Positions 15,213 to 22,559 of a DNA stretch of 22,559 nt are shown in pieces. A model generated the notes under the pieces. It searched no databases and was not told the origin of the DNA. It worked only from the letters and a program-made list of their open reading frames with translations. The stretch is from an uncultured Ruminococcus sp. Its GTDB lineage: Bacteria; Bacillota; Clostridia; Oscillospirales; Ruminococcaceae. The first letter of the stretch is position 1, and every line of letters starts with the position of its first letter. The stretch covers positions 1-22,559 of the forward strand of contig CAJTWQ010000034.1 of assembly GCA_910579835.1 (NCBI GenBank). Reading direction: 5' to 3'. Made by a program: the position numbers and the translations under genes.

Positions 15213-17621
15213 TTAATCATAATTTTCTGACAGGTAGATAGTCAGGCGATTTTGTATTATTGAAGCGCATTCTTCGGCGGAGCATTCTCCGTGGAAGAAG
15301 CGTTCAACTTCTTCATTAAAGACGGCAGAAATTTCACCGCACTGCTCATAGCTGAAATCGCCATATATGTATGATTCATCAGAGGGCTTCGCCGAAGCTA
15401 TCATTGCGTCAACCTCTGCAATAACATTGTCATCAACATATCCCAGCCGTTCATATATATATTCACCGTTTTCGTCCTTTGTATATGTATCAAATGTAAC
15501 GCCGCTGTAGTTTTTTATCTGTGAATTGTATGTATAGCTCATCGGCTTTTTTGAATATTCGGCCAAAAGTTTTATGCCGCTTTTGGTTGGAGGGAAATTT
15601 TTACCGAAGTGATAATTATTTGTGAGATAGTACTTGCTGATATAGTCGTCACTTAGCATATGCTTAATAAATTTCCATGCAAGCTCTTTATTTTCGGATT
15701 GCTTTGTTATGCCGTATGAGTTTTCGTCAGTACGGAATTGTATGCCGTTTCCGGAGTTAAAATCGCCTAAAACAGTGAAGGGCTCGCCCCCGAAAATGCC
15801 TTTGGCGTAGTAAATATAATCTGCATAGTTACTTATGGATGCAGTTGAAAAAAGCTCGCGGTTTTCACGGATAGAGTAGCTATATCCCCTTTGTTCGGCG
15901 TCCTGATCGTAGTCGTTGTCCTCGGAGACATATTCGTTGGTATCGTTTTGTTTACCCTCATACGCATATTTCAGTGCGCGGATAAAATCGGGTGAATCAA
16001 ATTTACATGATGCATTTTTGAAATCAAAATAATCTTCAAAGTTAACATTTAATCTTTGCCACTGGGTTTGATCATTGTTTTTAAACTCCTCAGCCATGCC
16101 CTCCGGAGGATTTTCAAGCATATCCATATATGTGTTGAAGTCCCATTTCTCTATATCCTTTACAAACTCCGTTTTCGCAGCATTGAGGATCCTAAACTTA
16201 AATGCAGAGGGGAGAAGATATGCATGACCGTCAAAATTGTAATCAATATGATCAAGCAGTCCAGGCACAAACGAGTTGCGGTTTAGGGTATCGTCCTTGT
16301 CCATAAATTCATAAAGATCGCACAAGGTTTCCATTTTTACGGCATCAAAATCAGCAAGTCTTCCATCCAGACCATTAAAAATTATAACATCAGGCAAATC
16401 TCCGTTGAGAGCGTTCTTTTGAATCTGTTCCGTTATCACACTGTTTTCATCATTGTTTCCGCCGTATTGTTTGATTTCTACCTGATACTCCTGATTTTCG
16501 TCATTTAAGATTTCCAGATAGTTTTCAAAAGGAAAATTATTTTCAACAATTCCCACGCTCAGTATCGGAATATTTTCAAGTTCCTCGGGAGAGCAGGGAG
16601 CAAATCGCTTGATGCTGCACGTCCAATTGGAATAATTTTTAACAGGAAAAGCAAAAATATCGTCGGTACACATAATGAAATCAGAAAAGTTACTGGAGTT
16701 TAGTCCTGCTTTGTTTAGATTGAACAAAGGAACTATAGAGCTATCGCCGGAGCGTATGCCGTAAATTGCAGTCATAGTGCGGACAAACATTGTATAATCC
16801 CCCCAGCCCGGCTGTATTTCTCCATAGACGGTTTCGGAAAGCTCATATGTTACGGAATCCGGTTCTATTTCACCTTTGTCGATTATTTTACGCAGCTGTA
16901 TTTTGTCCGCATCGGCACGAACGGCGGCGATAAGCTCTCCGTCACTGTTTTTGCCTATATTTTCCACTGTTTCGCCGTCTCCGGCTGTCGGAGAACCGAT
17001 ATATGTTCCGTCCGTTTCGAACATCTCGTAGCTTCCGTTGATATTTACAATAACCGTTTTTCCATCGGATACACATTCGTTGATTGTAGTTGATTGCTCG
17101 GGAAAAACAGAAAAATCTTTTACATCATTGTCGGAGATTATCTTTCCTTCCGTAGAGTATGTTATAATTTTAAATTTGAATTTTGCTGCGGCATCGTAGA
17201 CCGCCTGATCAAAATCGGGATCGGAGTAGTCCGGAGCAGGCAGATCGCCGTAGCTGACATCATTGACAAAGGTGACAAGAGTTCCGTCTGCGGAGCAATC
17301 TGCCATATAAGAAGCTCCGCAGTTGAATTCAGGAAAGTCCACCTTTGTAAACGACGTAAGATCGGCATCGGTAATACACATCTCCATGCCGCTTGAACCT
17401 GTGCCGAGTATGAAATATTTTGAGCATTTTTCAAATGGTTCAACGGAATATATCATTGTCATATTATCTGGCATAGTCAGCAGACTTTTTTTGTAAGCAA
17501 TATTGTCTATTTTTTCTACGGCAAATGATTGCTTTTTTTCTTTGCTGCCGTTTTTTCTGTTGCATGAAACACAAGAGAATGCAAAAGCAAAAGCAGTAAT
17601 AAAAGTTAAAGTTTTTTTCAT
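15213..17621 (-). CDS. solute-binding lipoprotein with propeller-like N-terminal half (paralog 1)
   Basis: 802 residues from the ATG at 17619-17621 (GAGGG upstream). A longer frame to 17696 would put 25 charged residues before the signal peptide and is rejected. MKKTLTFITAFAFAFSCVSC gives lipobox Cys20 (Cys17 is a second option). It is collinear with the gene downstream: shared IAYKKSLL/TYKKSLL, VNINGSYE/VSINGSYE, AGLNSSNF, NYSNW, KWDFNTYMD, ENKELAWKFIKH/Y and the IQNR..IYLSEN end. The two arose by tandem duplication and have diverged considerably, most in the central linker, so they may bind different ligands. It is the first gene of the pair and is divergent from the GGDEF gene. Confidence 0.9.
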   Translation of the reverse strand: MKKTLTFITAFAFAFSCVSCNRKNGSKEKKQSFAVEKIDNIAYKKSLLTMPDNMTMIYSVEPFEKCSKYFILGTGSSGMEMCITDADLTSFTKVDFPEFNCGASYMADCSADGTLVTFVNDVSYGDLPAPDYSDPDFDQAVYDAAAKFKFKIITYSTEGKIISDNDVKDFSVFPEQSTTINECVSDGKTVIVNINGSYEMFETDGTYIGSPTAGDGETVENIGKNSDGELIAAVRADADKIQLRKIIDKGEIEPDSVTYELSETVYGEIQPGWGDYTMFVRTMTAIYGIRSGDSSIVPLFNLNKAGLNSSNFSDFIMCTDDIFAFPVKNYSNWTCSIKRFAPCSPEELENIPILSVGIVENNFPFENYLEILNDENQEYQVEIKQYGGNNDENSVITEQIQKNALNGDLPDVIIFNGLDGRLADFDAVKMETLCDLYEFMDKDDTLNRNSFVPGLLDHIDYNFDGHAYLLPSAFKFRILNAAKTEFVKDIEKWDFNTYMDMLENPPEGMAEEFKNNDQTQWQRLNVNFEDYFDFKNASCKFDSPDFIRALKYAYEGKQNDTNEYVSEDNDYDQDAEQRGYSYSIRENRELFSTASISNYADYIYYAKGIFGGEPFTVLGDFNSGNGIQFRTDENSYGITKQSENKELAWKFIKHMLSDDYISKYYLTNNYHFGKNFPPTKSGIKLLAEYSKKPMSYTYNSQIKNYSGVTFDTYTKDENGEYIYERLGYVDDNVIAEVDAMIASAKPSDESYIYGDFSYEQCGEISAVFNEEVERFFHGECSAEECASIIQNRLTIYLSENYD

Positions 17622-17866
17622 ATTGGCCCTCTTTTCTTTCTTGTAGATTATTGAAAGTTCTCTGATAAATAGAATTTGTTCTAATAAGATTTGCATGCAA
17701 GCCTAAAAGAACAAGCTTTCACTTATAGTTCTATATGTAAGTGATTTTAAAACCTATAAAAGACGAAGAAAATAAACGGATTGTAGATGTGCACAAATTT
17801 GTTTTATTTATTATGTGCAATATCATGAAATTTAAATTAGGGCTTTTATTTTTTGCTAATATGTGT
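17622..17866. other. divergent intergenic region between lipoprotein operon and GGDEF gene
   Basis: I see no gene. An imperfect palindrome at 17720-17743 (CACTTATAG...CTAT...TAAGTG) could be an operator or a weak hairpin. No clear promoter for the lipoprotein operon can be read on the minus strand, unlike the other genes in the window, so that operon may depend on an activator or another sigma factor. Confidence 0.4.
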
Positions 17867-17872
17867 TATAAT
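17864..17872 (+). promoter_or_regulatory. extended -10 promoter of the GGDEF gene
   Basis: TGTTATAAT (17864-17872) is a consensus -10 with the TGn extension; the -35 position (17844-17849, TTTTAT) is poor. The start near 17880 leaves a ~140-base leader. Inside it CTGAAAA (17927-17933) and GAAAAT (17954-17959) can each pair with the same ATTTTCAG (17963-17970). Confidence 0.55.
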
Positions 17873-18021
17873 TAAAAAAATGTATAGCATTTTTAGAAAT
17901 GTTGTTGCTGAGCCAATTAAATTTTACTGAAAAGCTGGCGGAATGCCGATGCGGAAAATCAGATTTTCAGAAAGGTTTTGTTGGTAAAGCAATATAAACT
18001 TTTGTTCAGTAGGTGGTTAAA

Positions 18022-19929
18022 ATGGGTAATATAATTAATATTGCAGTTATTGTTTCCGGTCTGGATGAAGAATATCAGAGCAACATTATAAGCGGCATCA
18101 ACAGGTTTGCTCGTGATAATGAGGTGAATATCTCATACTTTGCCGCTTTCGGCGGAATGCTGGCAAGCAAGAGATTTGACATAGGCGAGTACAGCATATA
18201 TAATCTTGTTGATTTTACAAAATTTGACGGCGTTCTTCTTATGACTAATACTATCTGTGATTCTGAGGTTAAGGAACGGATTGTAAATAAGGTCAGAAAG
18301 GCAGGTATTCCCGCAGTAGTAATTGATAATTCAGAATATTCTGATTTTTATGACATCTGTATTGATAATACTGCTGCTATGGAAGAAATGGTTCACCATG
18401 TTATAACCGAGCACCATGCAAAGGTTATAAATTATATTTCAGGTCCTCTTTCAAATCCGGAAGCTAAGGCAAGGTATGACGCTTTTCTGCGTGTAATGAA
18501 GGAAAATAATTTGGATGTTAATTTTGATAGGATCTTTTATGGTGAATTCAGAAGTCATGACGGAAAGCAGGCTGTAGATGATTTTGCCGAATCTGGAATG
18601 ACGCTGCCTGATGCCTTTATCTGCGCCAATGATGCAATGGCTCTTACTGCTGTTTCAGCCCTTCAGAAGCTTGGCTACAGGATTCCGGAAGATGTTATCG
18701 TAACCGGCTTTGACTATACATACAACGCAAGAAATTTCTGTCCCGCTCTTACATCGGTTAAGAGACCGCTGTTTACATCTGGCTACAGAGCATGCAGTAT
18801 TATTTATGACATTATAAACGGCGTCAATCCGCATAAGAGCATGATGCTGGAGGCTTATCCAGTATTTTCAGAAAGCTGCGGCTGTCTGACGGAATCTCCT
18901 GATGACTTCAGGGACTTTAAAAGGAGAACATATAAAAGTACGGAAACAACCAATGCTAATGTCTCTATGCTTAATCGTCTTACAGCACGTCTGGCTGAAA
19001 CGGAGACAGCAGAAGAGCATATGAACGTTATGGAGGAATTTGTAGAAGAATTGGGATGTGAGAGGTTCTCACTCTGTCTTGCGGAGGATTGGCAGGATGC
19101 ATATAACAGTTCCACTATTATTGAGGAGGATGATATTTCTTTCACCGGTTATATGACTGCTCCTCTTATCTGGGATAAGGGCGAGAGAAGAACGGTGGGA
19201 TATTTTCCAAGTTGTAATATGTATCCGGAAGAGCAGCAGACAGGCGGTAATATCAGCTATTTTCTTCCGCTTCATTTCCGTGAGAGATGCCTTGGTTACT
19301 GTATAATCACTAACGGTGATTTTCCTGTAAGCAGCTTGCTTTGTCACACTCTCACCATGACGATAAGCAATTCGATTGAGAATATCAGAAAGCTTTTCCA
19401 TTTGAACAAGGCCATGGACGAATTGAACAGGATTTATGTAATAGATCCGCTGTGCAATATCTATAACAGAAACGGATTTATCAATCAGGCGGATGATATG
19501 TACAAAGAATGTGTTAAAATGAAAAAACACATTATGCTTAGCTTTATTGATATGGACGGGCTGAAATTCATAAACGACAATTACGGTCATAACGAGGGCG
19601 ATTTCGCTATTCAGAGACTGGCTGGAGTTATAAGCGAGTGCTGCGGACCTTCAGCTATCTGCGCCAGATTCGGCGGTGATGAGTTTGTGATTTTTGATAC
19701 CAGCGTTTCGGAGGGAAGCTCCGAAGCTTTGGCACGAAAGCTGAATGCAAAACTTGACAGCTTGAATGCTATTATTAAAAAGCCTTATACTCTTTCTGCA
19801 AGTGTCGGAAGCATTTTTGCAGTTGCCAGTGAGAACGATACTCTTTACAGCCTTATAAAGATGGCAGATGACAGAATGTATGAAATTAAGAAAATGAAGC
19901 ATAATGCAAGAAAATCCGAAAAGATATAA
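18022..19929 (+). CDS. diguanylate cyclase with LacI/periplasmic-binding-like sensor
   Basis: 635 residues from the ATG at 18022 (AGGTGG five bases upstream; a GTG at 18013 is less likely). Residues ~1-285 look like the ligand domain of LacI/GalR regulators (NIAVIVSGLDEEYQSNIISGI, FDGVLLMTN, PDAFICANDAMALTAVSALQKLGYRIPEDV, TSVKRP) but without a DNA-binding HTH and without a signal peptide, so it senses a cytoplasmic ligand, probably a sugar. A middle region (~310-450) has a GAF-like feel. The catalytic domain (~465-630) has DPLCNIYNRNGF, FIDMDGLKFINDNYGH and intact GGDEF at 551-555, so it should make c-di-GMP. No RxxD inhibition site is seen before GGDEF. It is divergent from two sugar-type binding lipoproteins, which may belong to the same response. 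Confidence 0.92.
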   Translation: MGNIINIAVIVSGLDEEYQSNIISGINRFARDNEVNISYFAAFGGMLASKRFDIGEYSIYNLVDFTKFDGVLLMTNTICDSEVKERIVNKVRKAGIPAVVIDNSEYSDFYDICIDNTAAMEEMVHHVITEHHAKVINYISGPLSNPEAKARYDAFLRVMKENNLDVNFDRIFYGEFRSHDGKQAVDDFAESGMTLPDAFICANDAMALTAVSALQKLGYRIPEDVIVTGFDYTYNARNFCPALTSVKRPLFTSGYRACSIIYDIINGVNPHKSMMLEAYPVFSESCGCLTESPDDFRDFKRRTYKSTETTNANVSMLNRLTARLAETETAEEHMNVMEEFVEELGCERFSLCLAEDWQDAYNSSTIIEEDDISFTGYMTAPLIWDKGERRTVGYFPSCNMYPEEQQTGGNISYFLPLHFRERCLGYCIITNGDFPVSSLLCHTLTMTISNSIENIRKLFHLNKAMDELNRIYVIDPLCNIYNRNGFINQADDMYKECVKMKKHIMLSFIDMDGLKFINDNYGHNEGDFAIQRLAGVISECCGPSAICARFGGDEFVIFDTSVSEGSSEALARKLNAKLDSLNAIIKKPYTLSASVGSIFAVASENDTLYSLIKMADDRMYEIKKMKHNARKSEKI

Positions 19930-19935
19930 AGCAAA

Positions 19936-19959
19936 ACGTCCGGTCATTTGATCGGACGT
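19936..19959 (+). terminator. hairpin after the GGDEF gene, probable terminator
   Basis: ACGTCCGGTC and GATCGGACGT form a 10-bp stem with one G-U around an ATTT loop, seven bases after the stop codon. The following bases (AATTGT) lack a T-run, so termination may be partial and could allow readthrough into the metalloprotease gene. Confidence 0.6.
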
Positions 19960-20131
19960 AATTGTAGCCGCTGATATGTGAGACACATACGAATAATGCA
20001 ATAAAAATTGGAAAAGAATTTAGACGGTCATACAAATGATCCGTGAAAATGCGCATATCTCCGATGCTGACAGATTCTGAAAGTGAATAATGCGTTTCAG
20101 AGGCGGATTTATTAAATTTAAGGTAACTAAA

Positions 20132-20731
20132 ATGGAACAAATAAATATTGACATGATTTCCGCGCCAATAAGGCTTATCCGCAGCAGCCGGAAAACACTA
20201 AGTGTGCAGGTGACAGCAGACGGAAAGATCATTGCTCGTGCACCGCTGCAAATGAAAGAGGCATCTATTGAAAAGTTCTTGCTCTCAAAATCTGATTGGA
20301 TAGAACGGCATGTACAAAAATCCCTTGAAAATGCTAAACAGTTTGAAGAATTGCAGCCGTTTACATATGAGGAAATTTGTAAAATGGCCGAAAAAGCATT
20401 ACGAATAATCCCTGAGCGTGTAAAATATTATGCTTCGCTTATCGGAGTAACGTATGGAACAATCAGTATTCGTAATCAGAAAACGAAATGGGGAAGCTGT
20501 TCTTCTCAGGGAAATCTAAATTTTAACAGTATATTGGTCATGGCTCCTCCGGAGGTGATTGACTCCGTGGTAGTTCACGAACTGTGTCATCGAAAACATA
20601 TGAACCATTCAAAGGATTTTTATGCAGAGGTTTATCGAGTGTTTCCGGAATATGACGGGTGGAATAAATGGCTTAAGGAAAACGGTGGACTGCTGATACG
20701 GCGAATGGTGAGAGGATTAAATGAAAAATAG
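20132..20731 (+). CDS. YgjP/DUF45-type zinc metallopeptidase
   Basis: 199 residues from the ATG at 20132, with AAGGT eight bases upstream; an in-frame ATG at 20090 would add 14 residues without a ribosome binding site. The zinc motif HELCH is at 149-153, followed by H159 in KHMNHSKDFY, and the family signature KWGSCSSQGNLNFN is at 119-132. This is the WLM/SprT-like YgjP group, cytoplasmic and of poorly known function; Escherichia coli YgjP is the named relative. No promoter was evident in the 200 bases before it, so it may be read from the GGDEF promoter. It converges on the OppA-like gene. Confidence 0.92.
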   Translation: MEQINIDMISAPIRLIRSSRKTLSVQVTADGKIIARAPLQMKEASIEKFLLSKSDWIERHVQKSLENAKQFEELQPFTYEEICKMAEKALRIIPERVKYYASLIGVTYGTISIRNQKTKWGSCSSQGNLNFNSILVMAPPEVIDSVVVHELCHRKHMNHSKDFYAEVYRVFPEYDGWNKWLKENGGLLIRRMVRGLNEK

Positions 20732-20779
20732 ATTTACTATAGTCATTTCAGTTGCATTTAAAAAAACTATTTTGAGTAA

Positions 20780-20810
20780 AAAAGAACCTCCTGATGAAAA
20801 AATCGGGAGG
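20780..20810 (-). terminator. terminator of the OppA-like gene
   Basis: CCTCCTGAT (20787-20795) pairs with ATCGGGAGG (20802-20810) over 9 bp with one G-U. On the minus strand it is followed by TTCTTTTTTA, fitting the end of the transcript from the gene whose stop is at 20847. Some function on the plus strand for the convergent metalloprotease gene is possible but the T-run there is absent. Confidence 0.8.
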
Positions 20811-20846
20811 CTGCATTATTAATCACAGAAAGTATCCAACATGAAT

Positions 20847-22481
20847 TTAACTATAATTTTGTGCAAGTCTATAGTCAACAGCACCGGTGAACGGATCATA
20901 TATCAGAAATTCATTATCCTTGGATGATATATGATAGGCATTTTTGTAAAACAGTGGAATAAAGCCGAAACAACTCGTTATTTCTTTTTCTGCTGCGGTA
21001 TATGTGTCAACAAGCGTGGAAATATCTCCGCATTTCAGTATATTTTCAGTAAAGGATATACCTTTCACAGCTTCTTTAAGGCAGTCTTTTTTTTCAAACT
21101 GACTAATTACCGAAAGTCCGTTTCCTATATCCCCTTTGACCGGATAAAGAGCAATACTGTAGTTTCCTTCGGCTATACGCCTCTCGAATTCTTCGGCAGT
21201 GACATCTTCTATACCAATATATATTCCGAGGGTATCCTGCCAGCTCTGTGAGAGGATATGGAGATCACTAGAATCAGCCGTTTCTGCATTGACTAAAATT
21301 TTTACCGACTCAACTGAACCGATATTAAGTTCTTTTTTGGCTTCCAGCAGGTATTTTTCTGCTTCGTTTAGATTATATAAGCTGAATTGACTGTCTGATG
21401 AAAGTTCACGATAGCTTCGTCCTGCCAGATTTACCGCAGGCGGAATTATTCCCGAGGCAATTTTAATATCATCGCTGATACGGTCGCTGAGAGAGCTTCG
21501 ATTGATTGAATATGCCAGAGCTTTCCGCATATTTAAATTGGAAAAGTATTTATCCTTGGGATTAAATAACAATCCAAGGGTAAGAGCAGAACTGCTTTTT
21601 ATAGTATATTTATTTTTGTTGTAAGATGATTTAAGCGTTGAAAAGCATTCTATTTTCTCCTCTTTGAAAAGTTTTTCAATGTCATTGTCGGATTCCTGAA
21701 TTGTAAAGCTTACATATGCGGGAAAAATCTGGAATTGTTCATTCGCATTAATTTCATTCCGCCGCATATAAAGAATATTATGTTTTCCGTACGGATCGAA
21801 GAACCATTGTCTCACATAAAAAGGACCGTTGGACATTACTGAATCATCGTCCAATCCATAGCGTCCCTTAGTAGAATCAAAGAATTGCCGGTTACAGGGA
21901 TAGGCTGCTGCTGTTGACAGCATATTTAGAAATTCAGCAGATGGGTAGTCAAGAGTTATCTCTAAAGTGTAATCATCAGGAGCTGATATTCCGGCATCGC
22001 TTGGTTCAGCCTCGCCTTTTATGATGCGGCTGCCGTTTTTGATGCACATAAAATTAGAGGCAAATGGCGACTGCATTTTTGGATCAAGAACACGCTGTAA
22101 AGCGAAAACATAATCTTCTGCCGTAACAGGGAAGTATTCATCATCATCTATTATATCATTGCTGTTTTTATCGAAGAACCAGAAATTGTTCTGTCTGAGG
22201 GTAAATGTATAGGTGAGCTGATCGGAAGAAATCGTATAGCTTTCTGCATTGCAGCAGGATATATTTCCGTTTTTGTCAGCCGAAACAAGACCGCTGTACA
22301 GATTCTTTATGACCGTATTTGAGGATGGATCGTTAGCAAACTGCGGATCCAGACTTTTGGGATTTCCCGAAAGGGGAACGTCGTACATATGATTTGCACC
22401 GCTGCCTTTATCTTCCTTTCCACAGGAATAAAACGGAAATGCAAGGAACAGTGCACAGAATACAGCTGTTATTTTTTTCAA
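20847..22481 (-). CDS. OppA-like peptide-binding lipoprotein (SBP family 5)
   Basis: 544 residues with signal peptide and lipobox FYSC (Cys20). It matches oligopeptide-binding proteins along its length: GNPKSLDPQFANDPSSNTVIKNLYSGL, VTAEDYVFALQRVLDP, MSNGPFYVRQW, NLNMRKALAYSINR, and the C-terminal FIPLFYKNAYHIS. The start is a TTG (22479-22481), supported by AAGGAG six to seven bases upstream and by the signal peptide beginning exactly there. Where other family members have WSDGTP before VTAEDY, this one has a loop D104-K-N-S-N-D-I-I-D-D-D-E115 with EF-hand spacing. No opp permease genes lie downstream; partners may lie beyond the right edge. Confidence 0.93.
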   Translation of the reverse strand: MKKITAVFCALFLAFPFYSCGKEDKGSGANHMYDVPLSGNPKSLDPQFANDPSSNTVIKNLYSGLVSADKNGNISCCNAESYTISSDQLTYTFTLRQNNFWFFDKNSNDIIDDDEYFPVTAEDYVFALQRVLDPKMQSPFASNFMCIKNGSRIIKGEAEPSDAGISAPDDYTLEITLDYPSAEFLNMLSTAAAYPCNRQFFDSTKGRYGLDDDSVMSNGPFYVRQWFFDPYGKHNILYMRRNEINANEQFQIFPAYVSFTIQESDNDIEKLFKEEKIECFSTLKSSYNKNKYTIKSSSALTLGLLFNPKDKYFSNLNMRKALAYSINRSSLSDRISDDIKIASGIIPPAVNLAGRSYRELSSDSQFSLYNLNEAEKYLLEAKKELNIGSVESVKILVNAETADSSDLHILSQSWQDTLGIYIGIEDVTAEEFERRIAEGNYSIALYPVKGDIGNGLSVISQFEKKDCLKEAVKGISFTENILKCGDISTLVDTYTAAEKEITSCFGFIPLFYKNAYHISSKDNEFLIYDPFTGAVDYRLAQNYS

Positions 22482-22502
22482 TTTAATCTCCTTTTTATCA
22501 AA

Positions 22503-22543
22503 ATAAGCAAGACGCAGAAAAAATTTTTCCGCTTCTTGCTTAT
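22503..22543 (-). terminator. long hairpin just upstream of the OppA-like gene
   Basis: Positions 22503-22523 and 22524-22543 form an almost perfect inverted repeat (ATAAGCAAG arms outside, AAAAA/TTTTT inside, two mismatches). It ends 21 bases before the TTG start. It may terminate a gene beyond the right edge, or act as an attenuator or 5' stabilising hairpin for the OppA-like message; a T-rich stretch follows on the minus strand (TTTTGAT) and a longer one on the plus strand. Confidence 0.5.
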
Positions 22544-22559
22544 ATCTGTTTTTTAGAGC

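Noticed and set aside
22544..22559. GTTTTTTAGAGC at the right edge as the end of another copy of element B
   Set aside because: Only about ten bases match before the window ends, and the inward sequence is an unrelated hairpin.

Overview
The window is a 22.6-kb stretch of ordinary chromosome from a low-to-moderate GC Firmicute, most likely a gut Clostridia member close to Ruminococcus / [Eubacterium] siraeum (Oscillospiraceae). That placement is an inference. It rests on near-consensus sigma-A promoters (TTGACA, 17 bp, TATAAT-like), strong AGGAGG ribosome binding sites, a THF riboswitch in front of an ECF folate transporter gene, large substrate-binding lipoproteins, and sensor-GGDEF proteins. 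I saw no rRNA, tRNA, CRISPR array, prophage or intact insertion sequence.

Left part (1-4300, minus strand). The window opens inside pfkA (6-phosphofructokinase), which has its own promoter. Next comes a three-gene operon: a small two-TM protein with a PH-like tail, an ECF sigma factor fused to a transmembrane helix and a ~245-residue outer domain, and a four-TM protein of unknown function. Between the operon's likely promoter and its first gene lies a 192-bp repeat element with perfect 24-bp terminal inverted repeats, so the element should be transcribed as the operon's leader.

Middle (4500-12650). A consensus promoter drives thrH (HAD phosphatase/phosphotransferase) and nadE (NAD synthetase). 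Behind them is an AT-rich stretch with a frameshifted GNAT remnant, a methyltransferase and an intact GNAT acetyltransferase, ended by a strong bidirectional terminator. On the minus strand folT and folC form a folate uptake-and-retention operon under a THF riboswitch whose downstream hairpin can hide the folT ribosome binding site. Divergent from it is a 768-residue fusion of an Xre-type HTH, a cupin and an acyl-CoA synthetase. A second repeat element (158 bp, imperfect inverted repeats, ATAA duplication) follows it and shares three ordered sequence blocks with the first.

Right part (12650-22559). Two tandem ~800-residue lipoproteins (propeller-like N half, sugar-type solute-binding C half) are transcribed away from a diguanylate cyclase whose sensor is a LacI/periplasmic-binding-like domain. 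That layout suggests nutrient sensing tied to c-di-GMP, although no ABC permease gene is present here. A YgjP-type metalloprotease and an OppA-like lipoprotein with an EF-hand-like loop and a TTG start finish the window.

The items most worth a second look are the membrane-tethered sigma operon with its repeat-element leader, the related repeat elements, and the HTH-cupin-acyl-CoA synthetase fusion.
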